From an uncultured Muribaculum sp. (GTDB lineage Bacteria; Bacteroidota; Bacteroidia; Bacteroidales; Muribaculaceae): a stretch of 64,000 nt of DNA. The number at the start of each line of letters is the position of its first letter. Within the stretch, counting starts at the first letter, position 1. The stretch lies in contig CAJTSK010000011.1 in NCBI GenBank assembly GCA_910578835.1, positions 5,043-69,042 of the forward strand. The letters run 5' to 3'. Under the pieces are notes generated by a model, which worked only from the letters and a program-made list of their open reading frames with translations, had not been told where the DNA came from and ran no database searches. Position numbers and translations under genes: made by a program. Below are positions 24,961 through 34,139 of this stretch, piece by piece.

Positions 24961-26946
24961 ATGAAAAGATATTTGACGATATTGGCTGCTTTATTGTCAG
25001 TCATGAGTGGGTTTGCAATGGAAGTGATTGACCTTAATCATGGATGGCGTTTTAAAAAGGGTGTCGAGCTACGTACCATGAGCGATGGTGATGCTGTGGA
25101 CCTGCCTCATACCTGGAATATTTCTGATGCAATGTTTGGCGGTGAATATTACCGGGGTGCGGCTGTTTATTCCCGCATGTTGGATGTACCGTATTCTGCT
25201 TCTGCCCGACGATATTTTCTGCGTATTAATGCAGCCCAGAGTGTCGCTGATATCTATATCGACAATAAATGGATAGGACAACACCGAGGTGGTTACACCG
25301 CTTTTGTCGTAGAACTCACGCCCTATGTCACTAAAGGGAAAAGCCATAAGATAGATATAAGGGTAAATAATTCCCAGGTGTCTGATACGGCACCGATAAG
25401 CGGCGACTTCAATATATTTGGTGGTCTGAACCGCGGAGTCGAATTGCTTGTTACCGGCGAGACATGTATAACTCCTGATTTCTATGGGTCGCCGGGTGTG
25501 TTTTTTGCACAGACGAGAGTCACTAAAGATGAGGCTATGCTTGACGTGACGGCATTGGTGTCATCTACAGCTGATAAGGCGGGTAGGCGTGAGATAATGG
25601 TAAATATGCTTGACGGTGACAGTGTTGTGGCTCATGGAAGGAGTGAGGTCGGCAGTGATGGTGTGGCGCGGCTGTCACTTGCATTACATAACCCGCATCT
25701 TTGGGATGGTATCGACGATCCCTTTATATATAAAGGAGAAGTCGTTTTGCTTGAAAATGGTATAAAGGCAGATACTCGCGCCATTGATGTCGGATTGCGC
25801 TTTTATCATGCCGATCCCGATTCCGGATTTTACCTGAATGGCAGACCTTATCGCCTTAACGGCGCCAATCTGCATCAGGACAGGGCTGAGAGAGCATCGG
25901 CATATCGCGATAGTGATTTCGATGAAGATATAGAGCTGGCTCTTGAAATGGGGTGTAACGCCTTAAGACTGGCACATTATCCACATTCTGAAAAGATGTA
26001 TAGCCGCATGGATAAGCTCGGGCTTATTGCGTGGACAGAAATACCGTTTGTAAACGTGTTTATCTCAAATCCGGATTATGCCGAAAATCTCCGGCAACAG
26101 TTTAAAGAACTCATTTACCAGAACTATAACCATCCGTCGATATTGTCGTGGGGATTGTTTAATGAAGTCAATTCAGGCTGGATGGAACCTGTCGGGGAAA
26201 TGGTTGCCGAGCTTGACTCATTGGCAAGAGAGCTTGATCCTACACGTAAGACGGTAGGTGCCAGCAATCAAAATGAGGCGTTTAACGGATATACCGACTA
26301 TATCGCCTTTAATAAGTATTTCGGATGGTATGGCGACAATCCTGCTGATATGGCATCGTGGATAGATGAAGAGCATAAATCACACCCTGACCGGTCTATG
26401 GGAATAAGCGAATATGGAGCAGGGGCAAGTGTATATCAGCAATCCGACTCGCTTGTACATCCCGAACCATGGGGGCAGTGGCATCCGGAAAACTGGCAGA
26501 CATATTATCATGTCGAAAACTGGAGGATATTGAAGAAGCGGGAGTATCTGTGGTGTAACTTTATATGGTGTCTTGCCGATTTTTCTTCGGCAGGAAGAAA
26601 GGAAGGTGACACATTTGGACGAAATGACAAGGGGCTTGTTACATACGACCGATCAACAAAAAAAGATGCCTTCTATTTTTATAAAGCTAACTGGAATACA
26701 AAATTACCGGTGTTATATATTGCCGGCAGAAGAAATGTCGTGGTAGAGTCTCCGGTCATGGACGTGATGGTTTTTGGCAATCGTGGCGAGGCTGAGCTTG
26801 AAGTGAATGGTCAATCATATGGAAAGGTCACTCCCGATGAGGTCAATACAATGATATGGCGCGATATACCATTGCGCAAGGGCGAAAATGAATTTGTGGT
26901 GACTGACTCGATTGGCAGTGACCGGTGTATCAAGATTTTGAAGTGA
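24961..26946 (+). CDS. Glycoside hydrolase family 2 protein (beta-galactosidase/glucuronidase type)
   Basis: The product has 661 residues with a signal peptide ending near residue 19. The N-terminal sugar-binding domain has GEYYRGAAVYSR and GQHRGGYTAFVVELTPYV. An Ig-like domain follows, then a TIM barrel from about 290 with GANLHQDRAERASAY. The catalytic acid/base is Glu402 in GLFNEVNSG and the nucleophile Glu484 in GISEYGAGAS. It should hydrolyse a beta-linked sugar in the periplasm or on the surface. No SusC/SusD genes are nearby, so the substrate stays open; galactosidase, glucuronidase and mannosidase are all possible in this family. Confidence 0.9.
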   Translation: MKRYLTILAALLSVMSGFAMEVIDLNHGWRFKKGVELRTMSDGDAVDLPHTWNISDAMFGGEYYRGAAVYSRMLDVPYSASARRYFLRINAAQSVADIYIDNKWIGQHRGGYTAFVVELTPYVTKGKSHKIDIRVNNSQVSDTAPISGDFNIFGGLNRGVELLVTGETCITPDFYGSPGVFFAQTRVTKDEAMLDVTALVSSTADKAGRREIMVNMLDGDSVVAHGRSEVGSDGVARLSLALHNPHLWDGIDDPFIYKGEVVLLENGIKADTRAIDVGLRFYHADPDSGFYLNGRPYRLNGANLHQDRAERASAYRDSDFDEDIELALEMGCNALRLAHYPHSEKMYSRMDKLGLIAWTEIPFVNVFISNPDYAENLRQQFKELIYQNYNHPSILSWGLFNEVNSGWMEPVGEMVAELDSLARELDPTRKTVGASNQNEAFNGYTDYIAFNKYFGWYGDNPADMASWIDEEHKSHPDRSMGISEYGAGASVYQQSDSLVHPEPWGQWHPENWQTYYHVENWRILKKREYLWCNFIWCLADFSSAGRKEGDTFGRNDKGLVTYDRSTKKDAFYFYKANWNTKLPVLYIAGRRNVVVESPVMDVMVFGNRGEAELEVNGQSYGKVTPDEVNTMIWRDIPLRKGENEFVVTDSIGSDRCIKILK

Positions 26947-26984
26947 CAATTGCATTCTGTCGTTTAAGAGCCTGTTTTCCTGAT

Positions 26985-27419
26985 TCATGCCTGGTCGCGG
27001 ATAATGTCGATGTCAGGATTTATTTCGATTAATTCCGCTACAAGTTTGTCGATGTCTTTTGGCGCAATCTCCATAGGGTAGGTGCTTTTCAATATAGCGC
27101 GGTCGCTGAAACTGATGGCGAGACGGTATCGGGTTTTACCCGGTAGAGAGAATTGGCTTCTGATATAACGTATGCGGGTTATTTTGTTTATTGGATAGCG
27201 CGAGCCTTGAAAAAACATATATACTACAAGACTGTTACCGTTAATCGAGTACCCTTCTCCAAAGACACAGATATATTCAAGTATTATCATCAGGCTGAAA
27301 TATACCAGGGATAAAGTCAGCTTGCCTCCGACTATGGTGGCAAATATGGTAATACCTATAAGCAGTGGCGTTAAGATGGCATATAATCCGGGTTGCCGTC
27401 TATAAGTGATTTTCCTCAT
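26985..27419 (-). CDS. Small bacterial PH-domain membrane protein
   Basis: The product has 144 residues. Two hydrophobic helices (about 13-32 and 36-54) are followed by a bacterial PH-like domain: YSINGNSLVVYMFFQGSRYPINKITRIRYIRS and RLAISFSDRAILKSTYPM. Such proteins are of unknown function. It is convergent with the GH2 gene (38 bases apart) and divergent from the pectinesterase-like gene. Minus-strand TATCTTTG at 27448-27455 may be its -7 box. Confidence 0.7.
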   Translation of the reverse strand: MRKITYRRQPGLYAILTPLLIGITIFATIVGGKLTLSLVYFSLMIILEYICVFGEGYSINGNSLVVYMFFQGSRYPINKITRIRYIRSQFSLPGKTRYRLAISFSDRAILKSTYPMEIAPKDIDKLVAELIEINPDIDIIRDQA

Positions 27420-27436
27420 TTTATACTATTTGACTG

Positions 27437-27468
27437 TTTGCATTTCACAAAGATAACCATTAATTTTG
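27437..27468 (+). promoter_or_regulatory. Promoter of the pectinesterase-like gene
   Basis: TTTG at 27437-27440, a 20-base spacer and TAATTTTG at 27461-27468. It overlaps the opposite -7 box of the PH-domain gene (27448-27455), so the two promoters may compete. Confidence 0.75.
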
Positions 27469-27494
27469 AATGGAATATATAATTGACCTTAACC

Positions 27495-29885
27495 ATGAAT
27501 AGAAAGACCCTGTTTGCCCTGTTGGCGGCATTCATGGCAATCATGCCTATTGCTGCCCAACACCATGAACTTTTTGTCGATGCGTCGCTTGACGATGATG
27601 AGGCGTGTGCCGACGATACTTATTTTAATTCTTTGCGTGATGCTCTTGTCGAGGCTGAGAATATGCAGCGATTACATGTATACACCGAGGAAAATCCTTT
27701 GGTTATAAGGATTGCACCGGGTGTATATTGGCTCGATGACCCCGACGACCCTGATGTGCGCCGTCCCAAGCCCGGCGACAACACCCCTTATGCGCTGGAG
27801 CTTAATGTGAGCCATCTGCGACTAATAGGGCTGAGTGATAATCCTGAGGATGTGGTTGTGGCGTGTAACCGTGGACAGACTCAGGGTGCGGTAGGTAATT
27901 TCACGATGCTCCACATCGCGGGAGATGACATACAGGCCGAAAACCTTACATTAGGCAATTATTGTAATGTCGACCTCCAATATCCTCGAAATCCTTCGTT
28001 AAACCGGGCAAAGAGAGCCGATGCGATAGTGCAGGCGCAGCTCGCGATATGTGACGGAGACCGGTATGTGGCGCGCAACTGCCGTTTTATAAGCAGGTTG
28101 AATTTGTGCCCGTTTGCCGGAGCAAAAAGGATATTGTTTGACAACTGTTATTTTGAATGCACCGACGACGCTTTGTGTGGCACAGGGGTTTACCTCGGTT
28201 GCCGTTTTACATTTTTCAGCGGCAAGCCGTTTTATAATACCTACGCCCAGGGAGCATGTTTCCTCGATTGTGATATCCATTCCAAGACTGTAGGCAGGCA
28301 ATATCTTGTGAAGGCGGGAAGCCAGGTCGCCATGGTTGACTGCCGCTGGACTTCTGATGACCGTGACCTGTATCTTGGCTGGACACAGGACCCGACTCCC
28401 GACTTGCGCTGCTATCAGCATAATATCACGCTCAACGGCGAGCAGGTAGTGATAGGGAAGGAACATCCGCGACAGACTGTGGTCATGACAAGGCTGCCTT
28501 TGCTTAGGGCTTATAAATGTGGCGACACATATAATGTGTATAATCTTGTGAAAGGCAATGACGGCTGGAATCCGCTCAATCAGGATACTACACAACTCGT
28601 TTCACAGCCGACGATGCTCACTCTTGATAAGCACAAGGCTGTCATCGAGACCGGCAGGGATACGCTGGTGATAAAAAGCAACGGGTATCTGACACGTTGG
28701 GTCGCTGTCGACGGTGAATCGAAATATGTGGATATGAGGATATATGAACCTGGTGAACTTACGGTGCTCGGGAGAAATTCCGGAGAAGAGCCGCAGCAAA
28801 TCAATATAGTCGCTTTCTCTAAAGAAGGTCTTGAGGCAGAGTGCCCCGTTACCGTATACCCGCCTAAGCTGCCTGCACCGCAATTCACGTCATCTCCGGT
28901 GATTAAAAGGGAGGGCAACCGTCTCAGGGTGGATTATGCTCTTGACTTGGGGACGCGCAAGGATATGTCGTCGGTAACATGGTACCGCGCAAAGTCAAAG
29001 GATGGTAGCGGTGCGATTCCGGTAGCCGTGTCGCGCAACGATATTCCGAAACATGATTATGAGCTTACCGCTTCCGACAATGGCTATTATATAATTGCGA
29101 CCGTGGCTCCGCGTCATGTCAGGTCGATTAATGGTGAACCACGTACGGCGGTCACTGCTGCGCGCGTGACCGGGATATCACCGCGCAAGTCTTTGTCGAC
29201 TGATTTTGCTGATTTCGTCACCGACTGTCAGCCCGCTGTAATTCCGGGGTTTTGGACTGTTGATGCATTCAAGCCTGTTGACACGGCCGAATATGAATGG
29301 GTGCCTGATAAGGAAAACAGTTGGTATTATGGCTATGGGGTAGATGGTGCCGCAAAATCAGTGGGGCTGATGCAGAACACCAGGGGTGCGCGATTGCTCT
29401 ATCACCCTGAAGGGGAGGAGTATGGCGATATGTCCCTGACGCTTTATGTTGACCCGTGCAAGACTGCCGGACAAGGATTTGGTAGCGCCACGGGGCAGTA
29501 TATGGATGTGTATGTAAAGTTTGATGCCGTAACGTTGTCAGGATATGCCCTGCGGGTAATACGCACTGTCAAAAATGACAAGGCTGTCGATTTCATGCTC
29601 ATGAAGTATGATAACGGGGTTGCCACTCCTATTAGCGAGCCTGTCTCGGCGGTGTGCTATCGTAAAGGATGCAAAATTTCACTTGAAGTAAAGGATAGCA
29701 GTTTGACTGCCACGGTGACCAATGAACTTGGTGTGCCGGAGCCTCATCGCCCCGGATTGGCAAAGGATGTCAGCCTTTCAGCCAATATCGAGCCTAACCG
29801 GTTTGGTGGCATAGGCGTGCAGCACACCGGCTCCTGGGGTGCAAGCGCAACCCTCCTGCGCTCCCTCTCCGTGAGCTGGGAGTAA
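27495..29885 (+). CDS. Secreted pectinesterase-like right-handed beta-helix protein
   Basis: The product has 796 residues from the ATG at 27495, with a signal peptide ending at IAAQ. Residues about 25-320 follow the pectinesterase (CE8) beta-helix plan with a GVYWLDDP turn, AIVQAQLAICDGDRYVARNCRF and repeated Asn/Cys ladder turns. The usual motifs are changed: the QDTL position and the Arg of LGRPW (here LGWTQDP) are not seen, while an Asp pair remains in CTDDALCG. From about 330 on, beta-sandwich domains follow, with a C-terminal concanavalin-like module (YMDVYVKFDAVTLSGYALRVIR). It may bind or modify polysaccharide. Catalytic activity is doubtful. Confidence 0.7.
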   Translation: MNRKTLFALLAAFMAIMPIAAQHHELFVDASLDDDEACADDTYFNSLRDALVEAENMQRLHVYTEENPLVIRIAPGVYWLDDPDDPDVRRPKPGDNTPYALELNVSHLRLIGLSDNPEDVVVACNRGQTQGAVGNFTMLHIAGDDIQAENLTLGNYCNVDLQYPRNPSLNRAKRADAIVQAQLAICDGDRYVARNCRFISRLNLCPFAGAKRILFDNCYFECTDDALCGTGVYLGCRFTFFSGKPFYNTYAQGACFLDCDIHSKTVGRQYLVKAGSQVAMVDCRWTSDDRDLYLGWTQDPTPDLRCYQHNITLNGEQVVIGKEHPRQTVVMTRLPLLRAYKCGDTYNVYNLVKGNDGWNPLNQDTTQLVSQPTMLTLDKHKAVIETGRDTLVIKSNGYLTRWVAVDGESKYVDMRIYEPGELTVLGRNSGEEPQQINIVAFSKEGLEAECPVTVYPPKLPAPQFTSSPVIKREGNRLRVDYALDLGTRKDMSSVTWYRAKSKDGSGAIPVAVSRNDIPKHDYELTASDNGYYIIATVAPRHVRSINGEPRTAVTAARVTGISPRKSLSTDFADFVTDCQPAVIPGFWTVDAFKPVDTAEYEWVPDKENSWYYGYGVDGAAKSVGLMQNTRGARLLYHPEGEEYGDMSLTLYVDPCKTAGQGFGSATGQYMDVYVKFDAVTLSGYALRVIRTVKNDKAVDFMLMKYDNGVATPISEPVSAVCYRKGCKISLEVKDSSLTATVTNELGVPEPHRPGLAKDVSLSANIEPNRFGGIGVQHTGSWGASATLLRSLSVSWE

Positions 29886-29911
29886 CCTCCACTTCCACAG
29901 TGAATGGTAAT

Positions 29912-29952
29912 CAAAAAAGAGACGGGGTTGTGTCGCAAGACACAACCCCGTC
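29912..29952 (-). terminator. Terminator of nifJ
   Basis: A perfect 14-base stem (29921-29934 with 29939-29952) has a GCAA loop. On the minus strand it is followed by TCTTTTTTGA, so it ends nifJ 23 bases after the stop. Confidence 0.88.
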
Positions 29953-29974
29953 GGTTATTCAGTGAGTGTACTGA

Positions 29975-32900
29975 TTACTTGTTTTCGAGGGTCTCAACTT
30001 CCGGATCCACGCCCCACTGCTGCTGAGCGAGACGGCGGTAGTTGTTGTAACGCCACTGAGCGTTAGCCTTAGCTTCAGCGAAGAGTTCTGCTGCTTCTGC
30101 AGGATACTGCTTCATTACTGATGCGTAGCGAACTTCACCCTTGAGGAAGTTTTCAAAGTTATCCCAGTTAGGCTCCTTGCTGTCGAGAGTGAAGGGGTTC
30201 TTGCCTTCAAGCTCTGCAGCGGGGTTGTAGCGCCAGAGGTGCCAGTAACCGCAAGCAACTGCGTTGGCTTCTTCCTGCTGAGCCTTACCCATACCTGCCT
30301 TGATACCGTGGTTGATACAGGGAGCGTAAGCGATAATCAATGAAGGACCGTCGTAAGCTTCAGCCTCGCGGATAGCCTTGAGGGTCTGAGCCTGGTCAGC
30401 GCCCATTGCAATCTGTGCTACATATACATATCCGTAGGTAGTTGCGATAAGACCGAGGTCTTTCTTGCGGATGCGCTTACCTGAAGCGGCAAATTTAGCG
30501 ATTGCGCCAAGCGGGGTAGCCTTTGACGACTGACCGCCGGTGTTAGAGTAAACCTCGGTATCGAGTACGAGGATGTTGACATCCTTGCCTGATGCGATAA
30601 CGTGGTCAAGACCACCGAAGCCGATATCGTAAGAAGCACCGTCACCACCGATAATCCACTGGCTGCGCTTGATGAGGAAGTGCTTGAGCTCAAGTACCTT
30701 CTTGCAAGCATCGCAACCACAAGCTTCCATCAACGGAACGAGCTTGTCGGCGATTTCGCGGCTGCGGTCAGCATTGTCCTTCTCGTCGAGCCACTGGGTA
30801 GCGAGCGCCTTGATTTCATCGCTGCACTTGGGGCAGTCAAGGAGAGCGCGTACATCATTGTCAAGACGGGCACGCATCTTCTCGTTGGCGAGAGTCATAC
30901 CGAGACCAAATTCGCAGAAGTCCTCGAAGAGTGAGTTAGCCCATGCCGGACCGCGACCGTTCTCATCCTTGGTGTAGGGAGTTGAGGGCACGGAACCTGA
31001 GTAGATAGAGCTACATCCGGTAGCATTTGCCACGATTTCACGGTCACCGAAGAGCTGGGTGATGAGTTTCACATAAGGAGTCTCACCGCAACCTGAGCAA
31101 GCGCCTGAGAATTCAAATAGCGGGGTAGCAAACTGTGAGTTCTTAACGTTAGCCTTTACATCAACGAGGTTAGCTTTTGACTTAACTTCGTTCACGCAGT
31201 ATTCCCAGTTTTTCTGGATGTCGAGCTGGCTTTCGAGTGACTTCATCACAAGAGCCTTTTCGCCCTTCTTGCCGGGACATACGTCAACGCAGTTACCGCA
31301 ACCGAGACAGTCAAGCACGTCTACTGCCTGCATGAAGCGCATGCCGGTAAATGTCTTGCCGATAGCGGGGATAGTAGCGTCTTCGCCAAACGGAGCCTTT
31401 GCCATTTCCTCGGGAGTGAGTACAAACGGACGGATAGCAGCGTGAGGACATACATATGCACACTTGTTACACTGGATACAGTTTTCTTCAACCCACTCGG
31501 GAACGAAAGCTGCAACACCGCGCTTCTCATACTTTGCAGTACCCTGATGCCAGGTTCCGTCAGGCTCGTTTACAAATGCCGATACGGGGAGAAGGTCGCC
31601 ATCCTGTGCGTTGATGGGGCGAACTACCTTATTGATAAATTCGGGATCGTGGTTAGCTACAGCGGGCTCATCTTCAAGATTCTTCCATGCTGCATCGATG
31701 TCGAGTTTCTTGTATTCGCCACCACGGTCAACAGCTGCATAGTTCTTGTCGACGATATCCTGACCCTTCTTACCGTAGCTCTTAACGATGAACTTCTTCA
31801 TCTGCTCGATAGCAAGGTCAACGGGGATAACCTCGGTGATACGGAAGAATGCTGACTGGAGGATGGTATTGGTACGGTTACCGAGACCGATTTCCTGAGC
31901 AATCTTGGTAGCGTTGATGTAGTAAACGCTGATATTGTGTTCTGCGAAGTAACGTTTTACCTTGTTGGGGAGGTTCTTGGCAAGTTCCTCGCCTTCCCAG
32001 ATAGTGTTGAGAAGGAATGTACCGTTGTCGCGAAGACCGCGGGTAACGTCATACATGTGGAGGTAAGCCTGAACGTGGCAAGCAACGAAGTTAGGAGTGG
32101 TCACCAGATAGGTAGAGCGGATAGGCTTGTCACCGAAACGGAGGTGAGAGCAAGTGAAACCGCCCGACTTCTTAGAGTCGTAGGCGAAATAAGCCTGGCA
32201 ATACTTGTTGGTGTTGTCACCGATAATCTTAACTGAGTTCTTGTTGGCACCTACAGTACCGTCAGCACCAAGACCGAAGAACTTAGCCTCGTAAGTGCTG
32301 GGGTCGCCGAGAGCAACCTCTTCCTTCATCGGGAGCGACATGAAAGTCACGTCGTCAACGATACCGAGTGAGAACTGGTTCTTGGGCTCGGGAAGTGAAA
32401 GGTTTTCGTATACAGAAAGAATCTGTGCGGGAGTGGTGTCCTTAGATGCAAGACCGTAACGTCCGCCTACGATAAGAGGTGCGTTTTCTACGCCGCGGTA
32501 ACATTCAACCACGTCGAGGTAAAGAGGCTCGCCATTGGCTCCGGGCTCTTTTGTGCGGTCAAGCACGGCAATCTTCTTTGCAGTCTTGGGCACTGCAGCG
32601 AGGAAGTGCTTTGCAGAGAAGGGGCGATACAAGTGTACTGATACAAGACCAACCTTCTCACCCTGTGCAACAAGGAAGTCGATTGCTTCCTGAGCAGCCT
32701 GGGTAACTGAACCCATGGCGATAATTACGCGCTCTGCATCGGGTGCTCCGTAGTAGTTGAACAGACCGTATTTGCGACCGGTAATCTCAGAAATCTTATT
32801 CATGTAGTCCTCTACGATAGCGGGGACAGCCTCATAATATTTATTGCAAGCCTCACGATGCTGGAAGAATACATCGCCGTTTTCAGCCATACCGCGTGCA

Positions 32901-33547
32901 ACAGGGTTGTTGGGGTTCAGTGCGCGGTTGCGGAAATCAGCAAGTGCCTCGTGGTCCACAAGGGGAGCAAGATCATCGTTGTCAAGAGCTTCGATCTTCT
33001 GGATTTCGTGAGAAGTACGGAATCCGTCAAAGAAGTTGACGAAGGGTACACGTGACTTGATAGTCGCAAGATGAGCTACGCCGGCGAGGTCCATGACTTC
33101 CTGTACAGAACCTTCTGCAAGCATTGCGAAACCGGTCTGACGTACTGACATTACATCCTGGTGGTCACCGAAGATGCTGAGTGCGTGAGAGGCAAGTGTA
33201 CGTGCTGATACATGGAATACGCAAGGAAGCAATTCACCTGCAATCTTGTACATGTTGGGAATCATAAGGAGAAGACCCTGAGATGCGGTGTAAGTAGTAG
33301 TCAGCGCACCTGCCTGAAGTGAACCGTGAACGGCTCCGGCAGCACCACCTTCTGACTGCATCTCCTGCACAAGAACGGTTTCACCAAAGATGTTTTTACG
33401 ACCTGCGGCAGCCCATTCATCAACATACTCAGCCATAGTGGAAGAGGGAGTGATGGGGTAGATAGCTGCTACCTCAGAGAACATATAGCTCACATGAGCG
33501 GCAGCTTGATTACCATCACAGGTCAAGAATTTCTTTTCTTTACTCAT
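29975..33547 (-). CDS. nifJ: Pyruvate:ferredoxin (flavodoxin) oxidoreductase
   Basis: The single chain has 1190 residues, typical of NifJ. Domains in order: pyrimidine-binding start (AAAHVSYMFSEVAAIYPITPSS), domain II, the gamma domain, a two-cluster ferredoxin domain with CIQCNKCAYVCPH and CLGCGNCVDVCPG, then the TPP domain with GDGASYDIGFGG, NTGGQSSKATPLG and the CSGCGE cluster ligand. It oxidises pyruvate to acetyl-CoA and CO2 while reducing ferredoxin, and is central to anaerobic energy metabolism. It is monocistronic with a consensus promoter and strong terminator. Codons are very regular, which suits a highly expressed gene. Confidence 0.97.
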   Translation of the reverse strand: MSKEKKFLTCDGNQAAAHVSYMFSEVAAIYPITPSSTMAEYVDEWAAAGRKNIFGETVLVQEMQSEGGAAGAVHGSLQAGALTTTYTASQGLLLMIPNMYKIAGELLPCVFHVSARTLASHALSIFGDHQDVMSVRQTGFAMLAEGSVQEVMDLAGVAHLATIKSRVPFVNFFDGFRTSHEIQKIEALDNDDLAPLVDHEALADFRNRALNPNNPVARGMAENGDVFFQHREACNKYYEAVPAIVEDYMNKISEITGRKYGLFNYYGAPDAERVIIAMGSVTQAAQEAIDFLVAQGEKVGLVSVHLYRPFSAKHFLAAVPKTAKKIAVLDRTKEPGANGEPLYLDVVECYRGVENAPLIVGGRYGLASKDTTPAQILSVYENLSLPEPKNQFSLGIVDDVTFMSLPMKEEVALGDPSTYEAKFFGLGADGTVGANKNSVKIIGDNTNKYCQAYFAYDSKKSGGFTCSHLRFGDKPIRSTYLVTTPNFVACHVQAYLHMYDVTRGLRDNGTFLLNTIWEGEELAKNLPNKVKRYFAEHNISVYYINATKIAQEIGLGNRTNTILQSAFFRITEVIPVDLAIEQMKKFIVKSYGKKGQDIVDKNYAAVDRGGEYKKLDIDAAWKNLEDEPAVANHDPEFINKVVRPINAQDGDLLPVSAFVNEPDGTWHQGTAKYEKRGVAAFVPEWVEENCIQCNKCAYVCPHAAIRPFVLTPEEMAKAPFGEDATIPAIGKTFTGMRFMQAVDVLDCLGCGNCVDVCPGKKGEKALVMKSLESQLDIQKNWEYCVNEVKSKANLVDVKANVKNSQFATPLFEFSGACSGCGETPYVKLITQLFGDREIVANATGCSSIYSGSVPSTPYTKDENGRGPAWANSLFEDFCEFGLGMTLANEKMRARLDNDVRALLDCPKCSDEIKALATQWLDEKDNADRSREIADKLVPLMEACGCDACKKVLELKHFLIKRSQWIIGGDGASYDIGFGGLDHVIASGKDVNILVLDTEVYSNTGGQSSKATPLGAIAKFAASGKRIRKKDLGLIATTYGYVYVAQIAMGADQAQTLKAIREAEAYDGPSLIIAYAPCINHGIKAGMGKAQQEEANAVACGYWHLWRYNPAAELEGKNPFTLDSKEPNWDNFENFLKGEVRYASVMKQYPAEAAELFAEAKANAQWRYNNYRRLAQQQWGVDPEVETLENK

Positions 33548-33611
33548 AATCGTGTAATCTATTTTATAGGAAATAATATACGTATTTCGTTTTTCAGGTT
33601 TTATTTGACGA

Positions 33612-33643
33612 CAAATTTAACTATTAATCTGTTAAACGCCAAA
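33612..33643 (-). promoter_or_regulatory. Promoter of nifJ
   Basis: Minus-strand TTTG at 33640-33643, 20 bases of spacer, then TAAATTTG at 33612-33619, about 64 bases before the start codon. Confidence 0.8.
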
Positions 33644-34127
33644 AATAATCACCTCCGTTTTATTATAAAATATGCAAGTTGACTTTGTATAACCTGATTT
33701 AACGGTGGATTACATAGTTATAGTGTGGTAAAAAATCTCTTTTGGGTATAATATAAATATGTGTATTTCTGAAGTGGGATGTGAAATTGGGGAGTGTTAA
33801 ATTTTTGCCGTTTGAAAGCGTATAATTGTTAAAAGAGTCGGCATGACCTATGCCGAATAATAGGGTATGTAGATAAAAAAGGTGCGGGCATCTCACGATG
33901 ACAGCACCTTTGTAAACCTTAAAAATCTAATCCTATGAAAAAACATTTCAAAGATAATATTAAAATTGATATTACCCAAATTATGTATTTGCTTTTTGTT
34001 ATAATTTAACCATAAAACTGTTAATCAGGCTTTGTATTGGATTCCTGTTGCGACAAGAATTGTCTTTAAATCTCATAAAGTTGTCATTTTGTCGGATAGC
34101 GGCCGGCTTGAAATTAGAAAGAATTAT
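33644..34127 (+). other. Intergenic region between nifJ and rnz with hairpins and a short leader-like ORF
   Basis: Two hairpins lie here: TCGGCAT paired with ATGCCGA at 33838-33856, and AAAGGTGC paired with GCACCTTT at 33878-33911. The second is followed by an AT-rich leader and a 24-codon frame at 33935-34009. No complete gene is seen. Confidence 0.45.
33935..34009 (+). pseudogene. 24-codon remnant or leader peptide of a secreted protein
   Basis: The frame reads MKKHFKDNIKIDITQIMYLLFVII and then stops. It has a basic start followed by a hydrophobic run that ends too early. The leader AAACCTTAAAAATCTAATCC in front of it resembles those of SusC-type genes, as far as I recall. It could be the stub of a lost outer-membrane gene or a short leader peptide. 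Confidence 0.3.
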
Positions 34128-34135
34128 TATCTTTG
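34128..34135 (+). promoter_or_regulatory. -7 box of the rnz-tadA-metH operon
   Basis: TATCTTTG ends just 4 bases before the ATG of rnz at 34140, so the message would have no or almost no leader. No TTTG lies at the proper distance upstream. Confidence 0.5.
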
Positions 34136-34139
34136 CCAT

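Noticed and set aside
33699..33896. 65-codon minus-strand frame between nifJ and rnz
   Set aside because: AT-rich, covers hairpins on the other strand and has no signal or family.
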